A stretch of DNA of 64,000 bases, from contig CAXYDN010000007.1 in assembly GCA_964276145.1 (NCBI GenBank), forward strand, positions 186,001 through 250,000, in the 5' to 3' direction. Source of the DNA: SCGC-AAA076-P13 sp964276145 (GTDB taxonomy: Bacteria; Pseudomonadota; Gammaproteobacteria; Magnimaribacterales; D2472). The notes under the pieces are model-generated. The model worked only from the letters and a program-made list of their open reading frames with translations, was not told where the DNA came from and ran no database searches. The first letter of the stretch is position 1; every line of letters starts with the position of its first letter. This document shows, piece by piece, positions 43,324-52,414 of this stretch. The translations under genes and the position numbers were made by a program.

Positions 43324-44606
43324 TAGATTTTTTCACCTGGCTCAAATCCTCTAAAAGTTTTAAAACGAGGGAATCTTAAGCTATAGTTTTCTCCTTCTAT
43401 GCTTTGGGTTACAGCATCAGCTCTTATTTCAATTAATTGTCCTATTAAAGAATCCTTAGCTTTCCAAAATTTTTCTCTATCATCGTCTGTAAGGCCGCTG
43501 CCAACACTCAAAGAAAAAAACTTTCCATCATCCTCACCCTCAACAGAAAATGCACCTAGCTTTCCTTCATGCTTTCCAGTGCCCTCCTGTACTTGAGTAA
43601 CCTTTAGAGTGACTTCTATAAAAGGTTTAATTTTTAGCCAGGCATGGCTTCTCTTAGATTCGTAGATATCATTTACTGGTTTAATCATTAACCCCTCATA
43701 ACCCTCATCAAGTGCTCTTTTGTTCATATCTGAAAATGTTTTTTGGCCATCTTCTGTATCAAAATTTAAAATTTCATATTCAACTGGCTTAATACAAGAA
43801 TCAAAATTCTTTGATACATCATCAAGCATGTCTTTTCTTTCCAAACTATTAAGACTACTTTTACCCTTATTAAATTCATGTAAAGGCAAGATATCAAATA
43901 AAGCTAGATACGCATCGTCGGTCTTAGCATTAGTTTTTCTATGAACTTGTTTCATAAGAGACTGAAAATCATCACTAACAACCTCACCATCAAATACTAA
44001 ATTATTAAATTCTGATTTATTTAAGGCACTTTCTATATGAGGAAAGTTGCTGAGAATTTTTCCATTTCTACTATAAAGAGTTGTGCTATTGTTTTTTGTA
44101 ATTGCTATAACTCTCACCCCATCATATTTGTACTCAACAAGGCATTTACCTTGAATCTTTTTTGGGTGTTTAGCGCCATCATGAGCAAGCATGCATGAAA
44201 AAACAGGAACACTATATTTCAAGCCCATTTTTTTTGAAACATTATTGACTGTTTTTTGACTTACTCCACATCTAAGATCTTTTATTAAGATCCTTCTATA
44301 CCAATCATTCCATTGTTCAGATGTAGCCTGAGACATCAAATTTACTATTTCATCTCTAGCAGCATGACCAGTTCTTTCTCTATCTATTAAAAGTATTGCA
44401 GAAGATTTAAATTTCTCCCAACTAAGACCTTTACCATTTTCTTTTGACTCTGGAACCTGTTTAACACCAAATGTTACCAATGCATCTAAGCACATTGATA
44501 ATCCTTCTTGTAAAATAATATCTTTAAGGTTGTCTTCAATAACGCTTTCTTTAAATAGCCTACTATTATCGCTTTCTAATTTCTGTATTATTTTCCAAGG
44601 CTTCAT
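43323..44606 (-). CDS. ATP-dependent DNA ligase (T4-like) in the ligA position
   Basis: 427 residues. Nucleotidyltransferase motif I E-Y-K-Y-D-G-V-R (AMP-accepting K160), motif III F-D-G-E-V-V, motif IV E-G-L-M-I-K, motif V W-L-K-I-K-P, then an OB-fold ending near T-Q-S-I-E-G-E-N-Y-S-L-R-F-P-R-F. The N-terminal helical part has T-G-H-A-A-R-D-E-I and L-I-K-D-L-R-C-G-V-S, which resembles phage T4 ligase. It has no zinc finger, helix-hairpin-helix or BRCT region, so it is not LigA. It follows zipA, where NAD-dependent ligA normally sits. Confidence 0.95.
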   Translation of the reverse strand: MKPWKIIQKLESDNSRLFKESVIEDNLKDIILQEGLSMCLDALVTFGVKQVPESKENGKGLSWEKFKSSAILLIDRERTGHAARDEIVNLMSQATSEQWNDWYRRILIKDLRCGVSQKTVNNVSKKMGLKYSVPVFSCMLAHDGAKHPKKIQGKCLVEYKYDGVRVIAITKNNSTTLYSRNGKILSNFPHIESALNKSEFNNLVFDGEVVSDDFQSLMKQVHRKTNAKTDDAYLALFDILPLHEFNKGKSSLNSLERKDMLDDVSKNFDSCIKPVEYEILNFDTEDGQKTFSDMNKRALDEGYEGLMIKPVNDIYESKRSHAWLKIKPFIEVTLKVTQVQEGTGKHEGKLGAFSVEGEDDGKFFSLSVGSGLTDDDREKFWKAKDSLIGQLIEIRADAVTQSIEGENYSLRFPRFKTFRGFEPGEKI

Positions 44607-44624
44607 CTTAATTAAAAATCATAA

Positions 44625-45257
44625 TTATGTATTTTCAGTTGTGCTTAACTGTTTTAACCTCATAACTTCTTGGGCTTGAGATTCTATATGTGAAATCATT
44701 TGCTTCGTTATAGGCATTCTTTCTTGATCACATATGTTTGCATAAAATTTTTCTGAGAATTGATAGGCAAAATTTACCATTTCTTTTACTGAGCCTAAGG
44801 GATCAGTGACGTTATTGAGGTCTGTAGCTAAGAGAATAGCAAAAGTTTTTGTTTCATTTTCAAAAGTGCCAGGATTTATAGCATTTGCTATGCGAAATGA
44901 TTCCTTGTCATTACTATCTTTAATTACAAAAAAACCATGGGCAAGAATGGCATTTGAATTAGTCATAAAGCCATATATTTGGTCAATATCGAATATAGAT
45001 TTATCAACAGATATTAAATTAAGGGCAACAAGTTGTTGTTCTGGATATTCAATATGATCATGATCATTAAAATCAAAAGCTTTTTGTGATTTAACCTCTA
45101 TTTCGTCTATTTCTTTAATTTCAAAAGAGTCTGTGACAGGTTCAATTTTTACTTTTAATTCTCCTGAGTTAGAAATTTTTCTAATAAATAAAAAAGTAAT
45201 AATCAAGAAAATTAGAACTGATAGACCTATTAAATATATATCAATATTCTGTTCCAT
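44625..45257 (-). CDS. zipA: Cell division protein ZipA, short-linker form
   Basis: Anchors FtsZ to the inner membrane early in division. 210 residues. One N-terminal membrane helix (about 8-26), an acidic/basic linker of only about 45 residues, then the C-terminal FtsZ-binding domain from about 75 (V-A-L-N-L-I-S, Y-G-F-M-T-N-S, G-F-F-V-I-K-D, F-A-I-L-L-A-T-D). E. coli ZipA is 328 residues with a far longer Pro/Gln-rich linker. It shares one base with smc and is 18 bp from the ligase, keeping the gammaproteobacterial order. Confidence 0.93.
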   Translation of the reverse strand: MEQNIDIYLIGLSVLIFLIITFLFIRKISNSGELKVKIEPVTDSFEIKEIDEIEVKSQKAFDFNDHDHIEYPEQQLVALNLISVDKSIFDIDQIYGFMTNSNAILAHGFFVIKDSNDKESFRIANAINPGTFENETKTFAILLATDLNNVTDPLGSVKEMVNFAYQFSEKFYANICDQERMPITKQMISHIESQAQEVMRLKQLSTTENT

Positions 45258-48244
45258 TAGGCTTCAGCAAATTCTAATGCTTGTTTTACATCAACTGATA
45301 CCATCCTAGAAACACCAGCCTCTTGCATAGTCACACCCATTAAATGATCACTTTTTTCCATAGATACTTTGTTGTGAGTGATAAAGATAAATTGAACTGT
45401 CTTAGACATCTCTTCAACCATATTTATAAAACGCATTGTATTAAGATCATCAAGTGGAGCATCTACCTCATCCAGAATACAAAAAGGTGCAGGATTAAGC
45501 TCAAATATAGCAAAAACTAATGCTAAAGCAGTTAAAGCTTTCTCACCACCAGATAGTTGAGAGATTGAGGAATTTTTCTTACCAGGAGGTCTTGCCATGA
45601 TCACCACCCCAGCATTTAATGCATCATCTTCGGTAAGAGCTAATTCCGCTATACCGCCACCAAATAATTTAGAAAATACTTCTTTCATTCGATTATTAAT
45701 TGCATCAAAGCTATCTTGGAATCTTGTTTTTGTTTCCAAATCGATGGTCTTAATAGCTCCAGTAAGCTTTTCTAGAGCATCGGTTAAATCGTTGTATTGA
45801 ATATCTAATTCTTCTTTTCTTTTCGATTCTGATGCTATTTCTTCTGGTGCTGCTAAATTGATTGCTCCAAGGCGAATAATTTTAGCTTGAATATCAGTTA
45901 GACTATTTTGCAACTCATTAATATTCATATCTTGGTATATAGAAAAATCAATATTTTCTTGGTTTAATCCAGATTCTTTAATCTTGATATTCGCGTTATC
46001 TAAATTTATCTCATGAGTTTTAAGATCTAACCTTAAATTAGTTACTTTTTCTCCAATCGATTTTAAATCCAGTTCTGCAATAGATTTTTGATTTTCTATT
46101 TCTCGTAAACTGTTATTAAATTCTGATTGCTTTTGCCTGATATTAGTTAATTTGGATTCAGCAATAGAGCTCTTTTCAACGAGCTCTGACATAGTTTTTT
46201 GAATTTCAAGTTTTTTAGTCTTATCTTCTGATATTGACTTAATAAGATCATTTTGTCTTTCGAGATATACCTCTGGGGAAGCCAGATTAGACGAGCCTAA
46301 TTCTGCAATATTTTTTTGAATCTCATCAAGAGAATTTTCTAAACTAAGAAGATCAGCACCTTGATATTTAGATGGATCTAGATCGGATATGTTAACTCCA
46401 GCCTTATCTAATACCGTAGAAGCATTCTCTAAATTAATTTCGTGTGTTCTTAATTCAAGTTTTAAATCTGCAATATCTTTTTCTAAGCTTCTTAATTCAT
46501 TTGAGACAAGTGACTTACTTCCATCTAACTCTCTCATTTTTTCATCAACATTAGATTGTTTTTGCAATTTAGATTCTAGATCATCATTAATAGTAATATT
46601 TTGAGCTTTCAATGCTGATAGTTCACTGTTTTTAGTTAGTATGTCTTCAGATGTCGTTTTGATATGTTCTTCTATCTGATTCTTTCTATTTAAAAAATCA
46701 GCTGTATAGCTTTTTGATTGGTCTGATGCAATTTTTAGAATATTTATTAATAACTCTTTTAATTCAATTACTTTTGAATTTATTGAATCTGCCTTTGTGC
46801 CAAAAGCCTTAAGAAGATCAGTAACTGAATCTAGTAGATGAATAGCTTTCTCTTTTGGACTTAGGTGTTCGTTATTAGCTTCTTTTTTTGCTGCTTCTGA
46901 ATAATTATTTTTTGCTTTTTCAAAATCTAACTTAGCATTTTGCTCTATTTTATTTAGGTTTTGTAAAGCTCCCTCAATTCTTGCAATATCAGCTTCAATT
47001 GCATACTTTTTTTGCTGAAGTTCCTTTATTTCTCCTGTAATTTCTTCCTGCTCACCTTTAGCAGCATCAACTACACTTTGCTTGGAATCTAGCTCATTTT
47101 GTTTTTGAGTGATTTTCTCTTCAAGAGGCTTTATAGATATATCAATAATACTTTTTTGCTCAAGAGCATCGAGCGCTTTAACAACAGCAATATCTAACTT
47201 TAACTCTTTTTCTTTGGGGCTAAGGTCCTTAAAGCTTGATTCCTTTTCCAAAGCATCTTGATAGCTTATTTTTGATCTTTCAAGAGCATCATTATTGGCG
47301 ATTTCAGATTTATTAATGTTATGAAGATCTGATTCATGTTTAGCTATTTCGGCACCAATTGAATAAAAGTTTTTTTGAGCATTTTCATATGCATCAACTA
47401 CAGAAGCATTTTCAGTCCTATGTTCATCTATTTGAGCTTGTTTGGAATCAGACTCAGCTTGCTTAATTTTTAAATCTCTATTTAAAGCATCAAGATCTTT
47501 TTGCAGCGTATCTCGATTATTTTTTGCTTCAAGTGAATATAATATTGCTATATCAGTCTGCTTCTGACTTTCTTCCTTTTTAAATTGATTGTATTTTTCT
47601 GCTGCATTTGCCTGATTTTCTAGTCTTCTTATCAATCTTTCAATCTCATCTTTTATATCTTTAACTCTTGATAGGTTTTCTTTAGTTTTCTTGATTCTGC
47701 TCTCAGTCTCTCTTCTTCTTTCTCTATATTTTGAAACTCCTGCAGCCTCTTCAATATGGGTTCTTAATTCTTCAGGCTTTGCACTTACTAATTTACTTAC
47801 CATACCTTGTTCAATAATTGCATAAGAGCTAGGTCCCAAACCAGTACCTAAAAATATATCTTGAACATCTTTTCTTCTACACTTTGTACTATTAATAAAA
47901 TAAGTAGACTGTGCATCTCTGGTCATAACTCTTTTTATAGAAATTTCATTAAATGAAGCGTATTCACCACCAATTTTTCCACTTGAATTATCAAATAATA
48001 GCTCGATGCTGCATTGCCCTGATGGCTTTCTATTCTCTGATCCATTAAAAATAACATCTACCATAGATTCGCCACGAAGATTTTTTGCAGAAAGCTCACC
48101 AAGAACCCATCTCACCGCATCGATGACATTAGATTTACCACAACCATTTGGACCTACTACACCGACTAAATTTGAGGGAAAAGATATCTTCGTTGGATCT
48201 ACGAAACTTTTAAAACCTGATAGTTTTATATGATTTAGCTGCAT
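45257..48244 (-). CDS. smc: Chromosome segregation protein SMC, no recognisable hinge
   Basis: 995 residues; bacterial SMC is usually about 1150-1190. Head: Walker A G31-P-N-G-C-G-K-S38 and G-F-K-S-F near the start; signature Q-L-S-G-G-E-K near 895 and Walker B F-C-I-L-D-E-V-D-A-P-L-D-D near 920. In between there is only coiled coil. I see no hinge domain, which would have G-G motifs near the middle. Two internal duplications are visible: L-S-P-K-E-K recurs at about 345 and 463, and a ~144-residue block (T-H-E-I-N-L ... L-G-x-x-N-L-A-x-P-E) recurs from about 592 and 735. First gene of smc-zipA-ligase. Confidence 0.95.
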   Translation of the reverse strand: MQLNHIKLSGFKSFVDPTKISFPSNLVGVVGPNGCGKSNVIDAVRWVLGELSAKNLRGESMVDVIFNGSENRKPSGQCSIELLFDNSSGKIGGEYASFNEISIKRVMTRDAQSTYFINSTKCRRKDVQDIFLGTGLGPSSYAIIEQGMVSKLVSAKPEELRTHIEEAAGVSKYRERRRETESRIKKTKENLSRVKDIKDEIERLIRRLENQANAAEKYNQFKKEESQKQTDIAILYSLEAKNNRDTLQKDLDALNRDLKIKQAESDSKQAQIDEHRTENASVVDAYENAQKNFYSIGAEIAKHESDLHNINKSEIANNDALERSKISYQDALEKESSFKDLSPKEKELKLDIAVVKALDALEQKSIIDISIKPLEEKITQKQNELDSKQSVVDAAKGEQEEITGEIKELQQKKYAIEADIARIEGALQNLNKIEQNAKLDFEKAKNNYSEAAKKEANNEHLSPKEKAIHLLDSVTDLLKAFGTKADSINSKVIELKELLINILKIASDQSKSYTADFLNRKNQIEEHIKTTSEDILTKNSELSALKAQNITINDDLESKLQKQSNVDEKMRELDGSKSLVSNELRSLEKDIADLKLELRTHEINLENASTVLDKAGVNISDLDPSKYQGADLLSLENSLDEIQKNIAELGSSNLASPEVYLERQNDLIKSISEDKTKKLEIQKTMSELVEKSSIAESKLTNIRQKQSEFNNSLREIENQKSIAELDLKSIGEKVTNLRLDLKTHEINLDNANIKIKESGLNQENIDFSIYQDMNINELQNSLTDIQAKIIRLGAINLAAPEEIASESKRKEELDIQYNDLTDALEKLTGAIKTIDLETKTRFQDSFDAINNRMKEVFSKLFGGGIAELALTEDDALNAGVVIMARPPGKKNSSISQLSGGEKALTALALVFAIFELNPAPFCILDEVDAPLDDLNTMRFINMVEEMSKTVQFIFITHNKVSMEKSDHLMGVTMQEAGVSRMVSVDVKQALEFAEA

Positions 48245-48277
48245 TTTTGAGAATATTTATCTTACGTTTATATTAAA

Positions 48278-49057
48278 CTATTGTTCCCTTTTTAACCATT
48301 CATTTGGCCTAATATTATATGAATTTATGTGGTTATTTTGATCAAATAATAGTGCGTTCTCAGAAAAATAATCTAAGTTATTTTCAATGCAAAATAATGA
48401 TGCTTTGAGTTCCAAAGCTTCTTGATTTAGGTATGCCGAGGCAAGATCAAAACCAGGAATTGATGCATTTTTGTTATTTAAAATTACTTCTATAGAATCC
48501 TGAAAGTCCAGACTAGCAATGGGGATATTTGGGCCATTCATAATAAACAATGCAACATTTCCCTCAAACTTTACACATCCACTTGGTGGAGAAAACTGAA
48601 GTATAAATTGAGAATTTGAAAAATTGGGAAACTTTAAATCTCGAAGCTCGGTATATAAATTATAAAAAATAAACTTTTCGTCTGAAGTTTTAAAATATCT
48701 TTCTGATTGAGATATAAGACTCTCAGCTGCTTGAAGCTTATCAGCTGACATCGCTTTTTTTATGTAGCTTTGAATCCAGTAAATTTTATTCTCATTATCA
48801 AGAATACTCTCAAGTGAGTTGAATAAATTTATTGGTATTTCGTTGTCCTGTTCTATTACTAATAACATTTGGGTGTTTATTTTTTGCTCTTTAATAGATC
48901 CAAGAAAAGCATATGTACCAGTGAATGAAAATAAGCAAAATATTAAAACTAAAAATGAAATTCCAAAGATATATCCTTTATTTTTCGTTTTCGGGGATAA
49001 CAAATATGCAAATATAGGTAGTAATGCAATGAATGCTGATAAATAAACTAACAACAT
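48278..49057 (-). CDS. ccmI: CcmI-like cytochrome c maturation protein
   Basis: 259 residues. Two N-terminal membrane helices (about 3-20 and 30-55) with the second followed by a periplasmic helical region, as in CcmI/CycH; it binds apocytochrome c for delivery to CcmF/CcmH. The sequence of the periplasmic part is highly divergent and TPR motifs are not clear, so the call rests mainly on position after ccmH at the end of a complete ccm cluster. The cluster ends here; smc starts 33 bp downstream. Confidence 0.7.
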   Translation of the reverse strand: MLLVYLSAFIALLPIFAYLLSPKTKNKGYIFGISFLVLIFCLFSFTGTYAFLGSIKEQKINTQMLLVIEQDNEIPINLFNSLESILDNENKIYWIQSYIKKAMSADKLQAAESLISQSERYFKTSDEKFIFYNLYTELRDLKFPNFSNSQFILQFSPPSGCVKFEGNVALFIMNGPNIPIASLDFQDSIEVILNNKNASIPGFDLASAYLNQEALELKASLFCIENNLDYFSENALLFDQNNHINSYNIRPNEWLKREQ

Positions 49058-49434
49058 TATGCTCTTTTTCTAAAAAAGAAAATAAGAAGTATTAATATTA
49101 AAAATAAACCAGGCGCAAACCAAAGGAAATAGGTATCTTTACTAAAACCTGGATTATATAAAACCTGATTTCCAAATCTATCAGATAAGAATTGTTTTAT
49201 TTCTTGATCTGATTTGCCTTCTTTGATTAGCTCAATTATTTTTGATTTTATGTCTTCGGATACTGGTGCATTTGAGCTTGCTAGTGAACCACTTGTACAT
49301 TTTGGACAACGAATCTCTTTTATTAAAGAATAAAATCTTTTTTCATCTTCAGCATTATCAAACTTATAAAGTGATTCACTTATTGTAAAAGTAGAAAATA
49401 TTATTGTAGAGAATAAAAAAAACTTAGTTAGCAT
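49057..49434 (-). CDS. ccmH: Cytochrome c maturation thioredoxin-like protein CcmH
   Basis: Reduces or binds the apocytochrome c C-x2-C-H motif in the periplasm. About 125 residues from the ATG at 49434; a longer frame overlaps ccmG and is less likely. N-terminal signal/anchor, then E-I-R-C-P-K-C-T-S-G-S-L-A (the R-C-P-x-C motif), V-S-E-D-I-K and I-K-Q-F-L-S-D-R-F-G-N-Q-V-L-Y-N-P, and a C-terminal membrane helix with R-K-R. It overlaps ccmG and ccmI. Confidence 0.94.
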   Translation of the reverse strand: MLTKFFLFSTIIFSTFTISESLYKFDNAEDEKRFYSLIKEIRCPKCTSGSLASSNAPVSEDIKSKIIELIKEGKSDQEIKQFLSDRFGNQVLYNPGFSKDTYFLWFAPGLFLILILLIFFFRKRA

Positions 49435-49954
49435 TAAAGAGACTCTCCTTCTTGATAATAGGCATGAAAACATCACCCCAAATCATATCATTCACTTCAC
49501 CTCTGTAATGAACGATAATTTTGCCATCACTTAATAAAAATGTTTCTGGCGCTCCTGTAACTCCAAGGTCGAGAGCAAGCTCTCCTTTGTAATCATGAAT
49601 AATATATTTATATGGGTCGCCAAACCTAGTTATCCAATTAATAGCATCTTCAGCTTCATCTTTATAATTTAAGCCAATAATTGGTATATCTTTTGAGTCC
49701 AGTTTAGCTAGAAAGCTATGCTCAACTCGACATGTTATACACCAACTTGCCCAAACATTAATTAAATAATTACCTTCTAAGTCTTTTATATTAAATAGCC
49801 TTTCTGAATATAAATCCTTAATTTCAAAATCTGGCATATCAGAGGTGGTGAAATCTGCTCCTGGATAATATTTATCATCATTAATATATAAATAAAAAAA
49901 TGTGAAAAACATCAATGTAATGACAATTATTATAAATCTAATGAGCACCGTCAT
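49424..49954 (-). CDS. ccmG: Thiol:disulfide interchange protein CcmG (DsbE)
   Basis: Membrane-anchored thioredoxin keeping apocytochrome cysteines reduced. About 176 residues from the ATG at 49954, which overlaps the ccmF stop as ATGA. N-terminal membrane helix, then V-W-A-S-W-C-I-T-C-R-V-E-H (active C-x2-C) and G-V-T-G-A-P-E-T-F-L-L (cis-Pro loop). The usual active-site W-C-x-P-C reads W-C-I-T-C, so the second position is Thr rather than Pro. Confidence 0.94.
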   Translation of the reverse strand: MTVLIRFIIIVITLMFFTFFYLYINDDKYYPGADFTTSDMPDFEIKDLYSERLFNIKDLEGNYLINVWASWCITCRVEHSFLAKLDSKDIPIIGLNYKDEAEDAINWITRFGDPYKYIIHDYKGELALDLGVTGAPETFLLSDGKIIVHYRGEVNDMIWGDVFMPIIKKESLFNAN

Positions 49955-51846
49955 GATCTTGATCTCGATAAAGAATGGGTAAGCAATAGTCCTGCTAATA
50001 CCATCATTATTGCAGAAAACCATATCCATCTAATAAAGACATTAAATTGAATATTTACAATCCAACTTCCATCATCAAGCTGGTCTCCTATTGTCATATA
50101 AATATCTTTCAAAGCAGATGCATGAATAGCCGTTTCAGTGGTCACTTGTCCTCTTGCAAAATATTTTCTTTTTTCTGGAGTCAATGTAAAGACTTTTCCA
50201 TTTGGATTGGTTATTACAAAATCTGCTTTTACAGAGTCAAAATTAGGTCCAGGAACTACCCTCAAATTTTTAAAATTTATTTGATAGTCTTTATAGACCT
50301 CTGTTTCATTGATTTTAATATTTAAAGCTCTTTCAGAACTTAGATTGTCATTTAAAGCTATCGATATAATCAAAAGGCCTAGACCACAATGCGCAATAAT
50401 GCTGAAGAAGTTAGCAAACTTTCTATATACAAAGTAAAAATAAATCACAATTAAATATCGTGTGATTATTATTGACCCTATTAGCAATGATGCCAATGTC
50501 CAGAAATTTACTATCAAAAACTTATAAAATGCTAGCGCAACTATAATTGAGGAAGCTGTTATTGATAAAAATAATGGTTGATAGAGAGATTTAAAATTGA
50601 AACTTTGTTGCCATTTTGAATCAATTGAAAAGTATAAAAAAATACATGCAATTAGGGTTATCGGAACAAAGATTGCATTATAAAAAGGAGCACCAACACT
50701 AATCTTTTGATCATATATAAATTCATATATTAAAGGATATAAGACTCCTAGCATTGTAGAAAAGATTAGGGTACCAAAGAAGATATTATTGATAGATATA
50801 AATGATTCTTTTGATAAAGAGACAATTTTTTTATTTGATTGAAGATTATTAAATCTATATGAGAACAGTAATAAAGAAGTCATTACAAGAAGTCCGATAA
50901 ATGACAAAAGGTATAGCCCTCTTTCAGGATCATTGGCAAATGAATGAACACTGTCAATGATTCCAGATCTTACTATAAAAGCCCCGAATAAGCTTAAAGA
51001 AAAGACAAGAATAGATAATAAAAGTGTCCAAATTCTTAAAATAAATGATTTTGAAGACGCGCTTAGGGAATGAATAAATGCAGTAGCTGCGAGCCATGGC
51101 ATTAAAGCAACATTCTCAACAGGATCCCAGAACCAGTAACCTCCCCAGCCGAGTTCGTAATAAGCCCACCAACTGCCTAATGCAATTCCTAATGTAAGAA
51201 AAGACCATGAAGCAACTGACCAAGATCTTACTTGCTTTTCCCATTTAATTTCTGGATCTCCTTCAAATAAAAATGCTATAGCCTGGCCAAAGGCTATTAC
51301 AAATCCTACATAACCCATATATAGCATTGGAGGATGAATAGCTAAAAGTGGATCTTGTAAAACTGGATTTATATCAGCCCCATTTTCTGGAGGTAAAGGT
51401 AAAATAGTTTCAAATGGATTTGATGTCAAAAGCAAAAACAATAAGAAGCCAACAGAAGTTAATGATATAACTCCAAGCGTTCTAGCCTTTAAAAGTTGCT
51501 TATTGGAAGTAGCTATATTATATATGGCGCCCCAGAATGTTAAGAAAATAATCCAGAGAAACATTGAGCCCTCATGCGCACTCCAAATAGATGAAACTTT
51601 ATAAAAAACTGGAAGATTAATATTGGAGTGTTGTGCAATATATAAAACAGAAAAATTATCGGTTATTGCTAACCATATATAAATAAAGAATGAAGAGAGA
51701 AATATAAGAAAGCTATGAGTATATATTCTTGAAACTAGATTAATAATATATATATCTTTTGAGTTTAAAAAAAATGAAAAAATAAAACATAAAAAGAACA
51801 ATCCAGTTGCTAAAATAGAAAGAAAATGAGCTATCTCTATTAACAT
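49951..51846 (-). CDS. ccmF: Heme lyase subunit CcmF
   Basis: Heme-ligating membrane core of the cytochrome c synthase. 631 residues (E. coli 647) with many membrane helices. The W-W-A-Y-Y-E-L-G-W-G-G-Y-W-F-W-D-P-V-E-N motif is the WWD heme-handling signature, with N-V-A-L-M-P-W-L following; S-I-W-S-A-H-E-G-S and H-P-P-M-L-Y are the conserved His regions. The stop overlaps ccmG and the start follows ccmE with no gap. Confidence 0.98.
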   Translation of the reverse strand: MLIEIAHFLSILATGLFFLCFIFSFFLNSKDIYIINLVSRIYTHSFLIFLSSFFIYIWLAITDNFSVLYIAQHSNINLPVFYKVSSIWSAHEGSMFLWIIFLTFWGAIYNIATSNKQLLKARTLGVISLTSVGFLLFLLLTSNPFETILPLPPENGADINPVLQDPLLAIHPPMLYMGYVGFVIAFGQAIAFLFEGDPEIKWEKQVRSWSVASWSFLTLGIALGSWWAYYELGWGGYWFWDPVENVALMPWLAATAFIHSLSASSKSFILRIWTLLLSILVFSLSLFGAFIVRSGIIDSVHSFANDPERGLYLLSFIGLLVMTSLLLFSYRFNNLQSNKKIVSLSKESFISINNIFFGTLIFSTMLGVLYPLIYEFIYDQKISVGAPFYNAIFVPITLIACIFLYFSIDSKWQQSFNFKSLYQPLFLSITASSIIVALAFYKFLIVNFWTLASLLIGSIIITRYLIVIYFYFVYRKFANFFSIIAHCGLGLLIISIALNDNLSSERALNIKINETEVYKDYQINFKNLRVVPGPNFDSVKADFVITNPNGKVFTLTPEKRKYFARGQVTTETAIHASALKDIYMTIGDQLDDGSWIVNIQFNVFIRWIWFSAIMMVLAGLLLTHSLSRSRS

Positions 51847-52251
51847 CTAACTTTTTAGGTCAATACTGGGAGGCATATAATTTTCATCATGTTTTGCTAG
51901 AACATCCTCTGCTATTAAAGTTTTGTCTTTTAGATAGCCCAAAACAACAACACCACTGCCTTCTTTAAATAAATCGGGAACTAGGCCATCAAACTCAACA
52001 TTTATCGACCCCTCATAATCTGTAATCACAAAAGAAATATTTGTTTTGTCTCTCGTTACAGACCCCTCTAAAACCATACCACCAACTTTAATTCTTTTAT
52101 TATTAGGAATTTCTTCTTTAAATAATTCAGATGGTGTAAAGAAAAAGTCTAAATTAGAATCAAGAGCACGAATAATTAAAAATGATCCAAATGCTGAGGT
52201 AGTTAAAATTAATAAAACTGTTATTAACCTTTGTTTTCTTATAGTTTTCAT
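51847..52251 (-). CDS. ccmE: Heme chaperone CcmE
   Basis: Periplasmic carrier that covalently binds heme and passes it to CcmF/H. 134 residues (E. coli 159). N-terminal membrane anchor, OB-like beta domain (I-K-V-G-G-M-V-L-E-G-S-V), and the C-terminal A-K-H-D-E-N-Y-M-P-P, with the heme-binding His and the Tyr ligand. It overlaps ccmD by 4 bp. Confidence 0.96.
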   Translation of the reverse strand: MKTIRKQRLITVLLILTTSAFGSFLIIRALDSNLDFFFTPSELFKEEIPNNKRIKVGGMVLEGSVTRDKTNISFVITDYEGSINVEFDGLVPDLFKEGSGVVVLGYLKDKTLIAEDVLAKHDENYMPPSIDLKS

Positions 52252-52379
52252 TTTAATTTCTTGCTAATTTTTTTAATATTCACTTTATAAAACATAAAAG
52301 TAACTAGAATGCATGTAAAAACTATAATGACTACAGACCAAACAAAAATACCATGATTTTGACCATTTTGACTTTGCAT
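52248..52379 (-). CDS. ccmD: Heme exporter accessory protein CcmD
   Basis: 43 residues from the ATG at 52379, a single-pass membrane protein. M-Q-S-Q-N-G-Q-N-H-G-I-F-V-W is a typical CcmD start; the C-terminus is basic. Required to release holo-CcmE from CcmABC. The longer in-frame start overlaps ccmC and adds non-family sequence. Position between ccmC and ccmE confirms it. Confidence 0.9.
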   Translation of the reverse strand: MQSQNGQNHGIFVWSVVIIVFTCILVTFMFYKVNIKKISKKLK

Positions 52380-52414
52380 TAAAAATACTTCGGACAATGA
52401 ATTAAATGCGAAAT

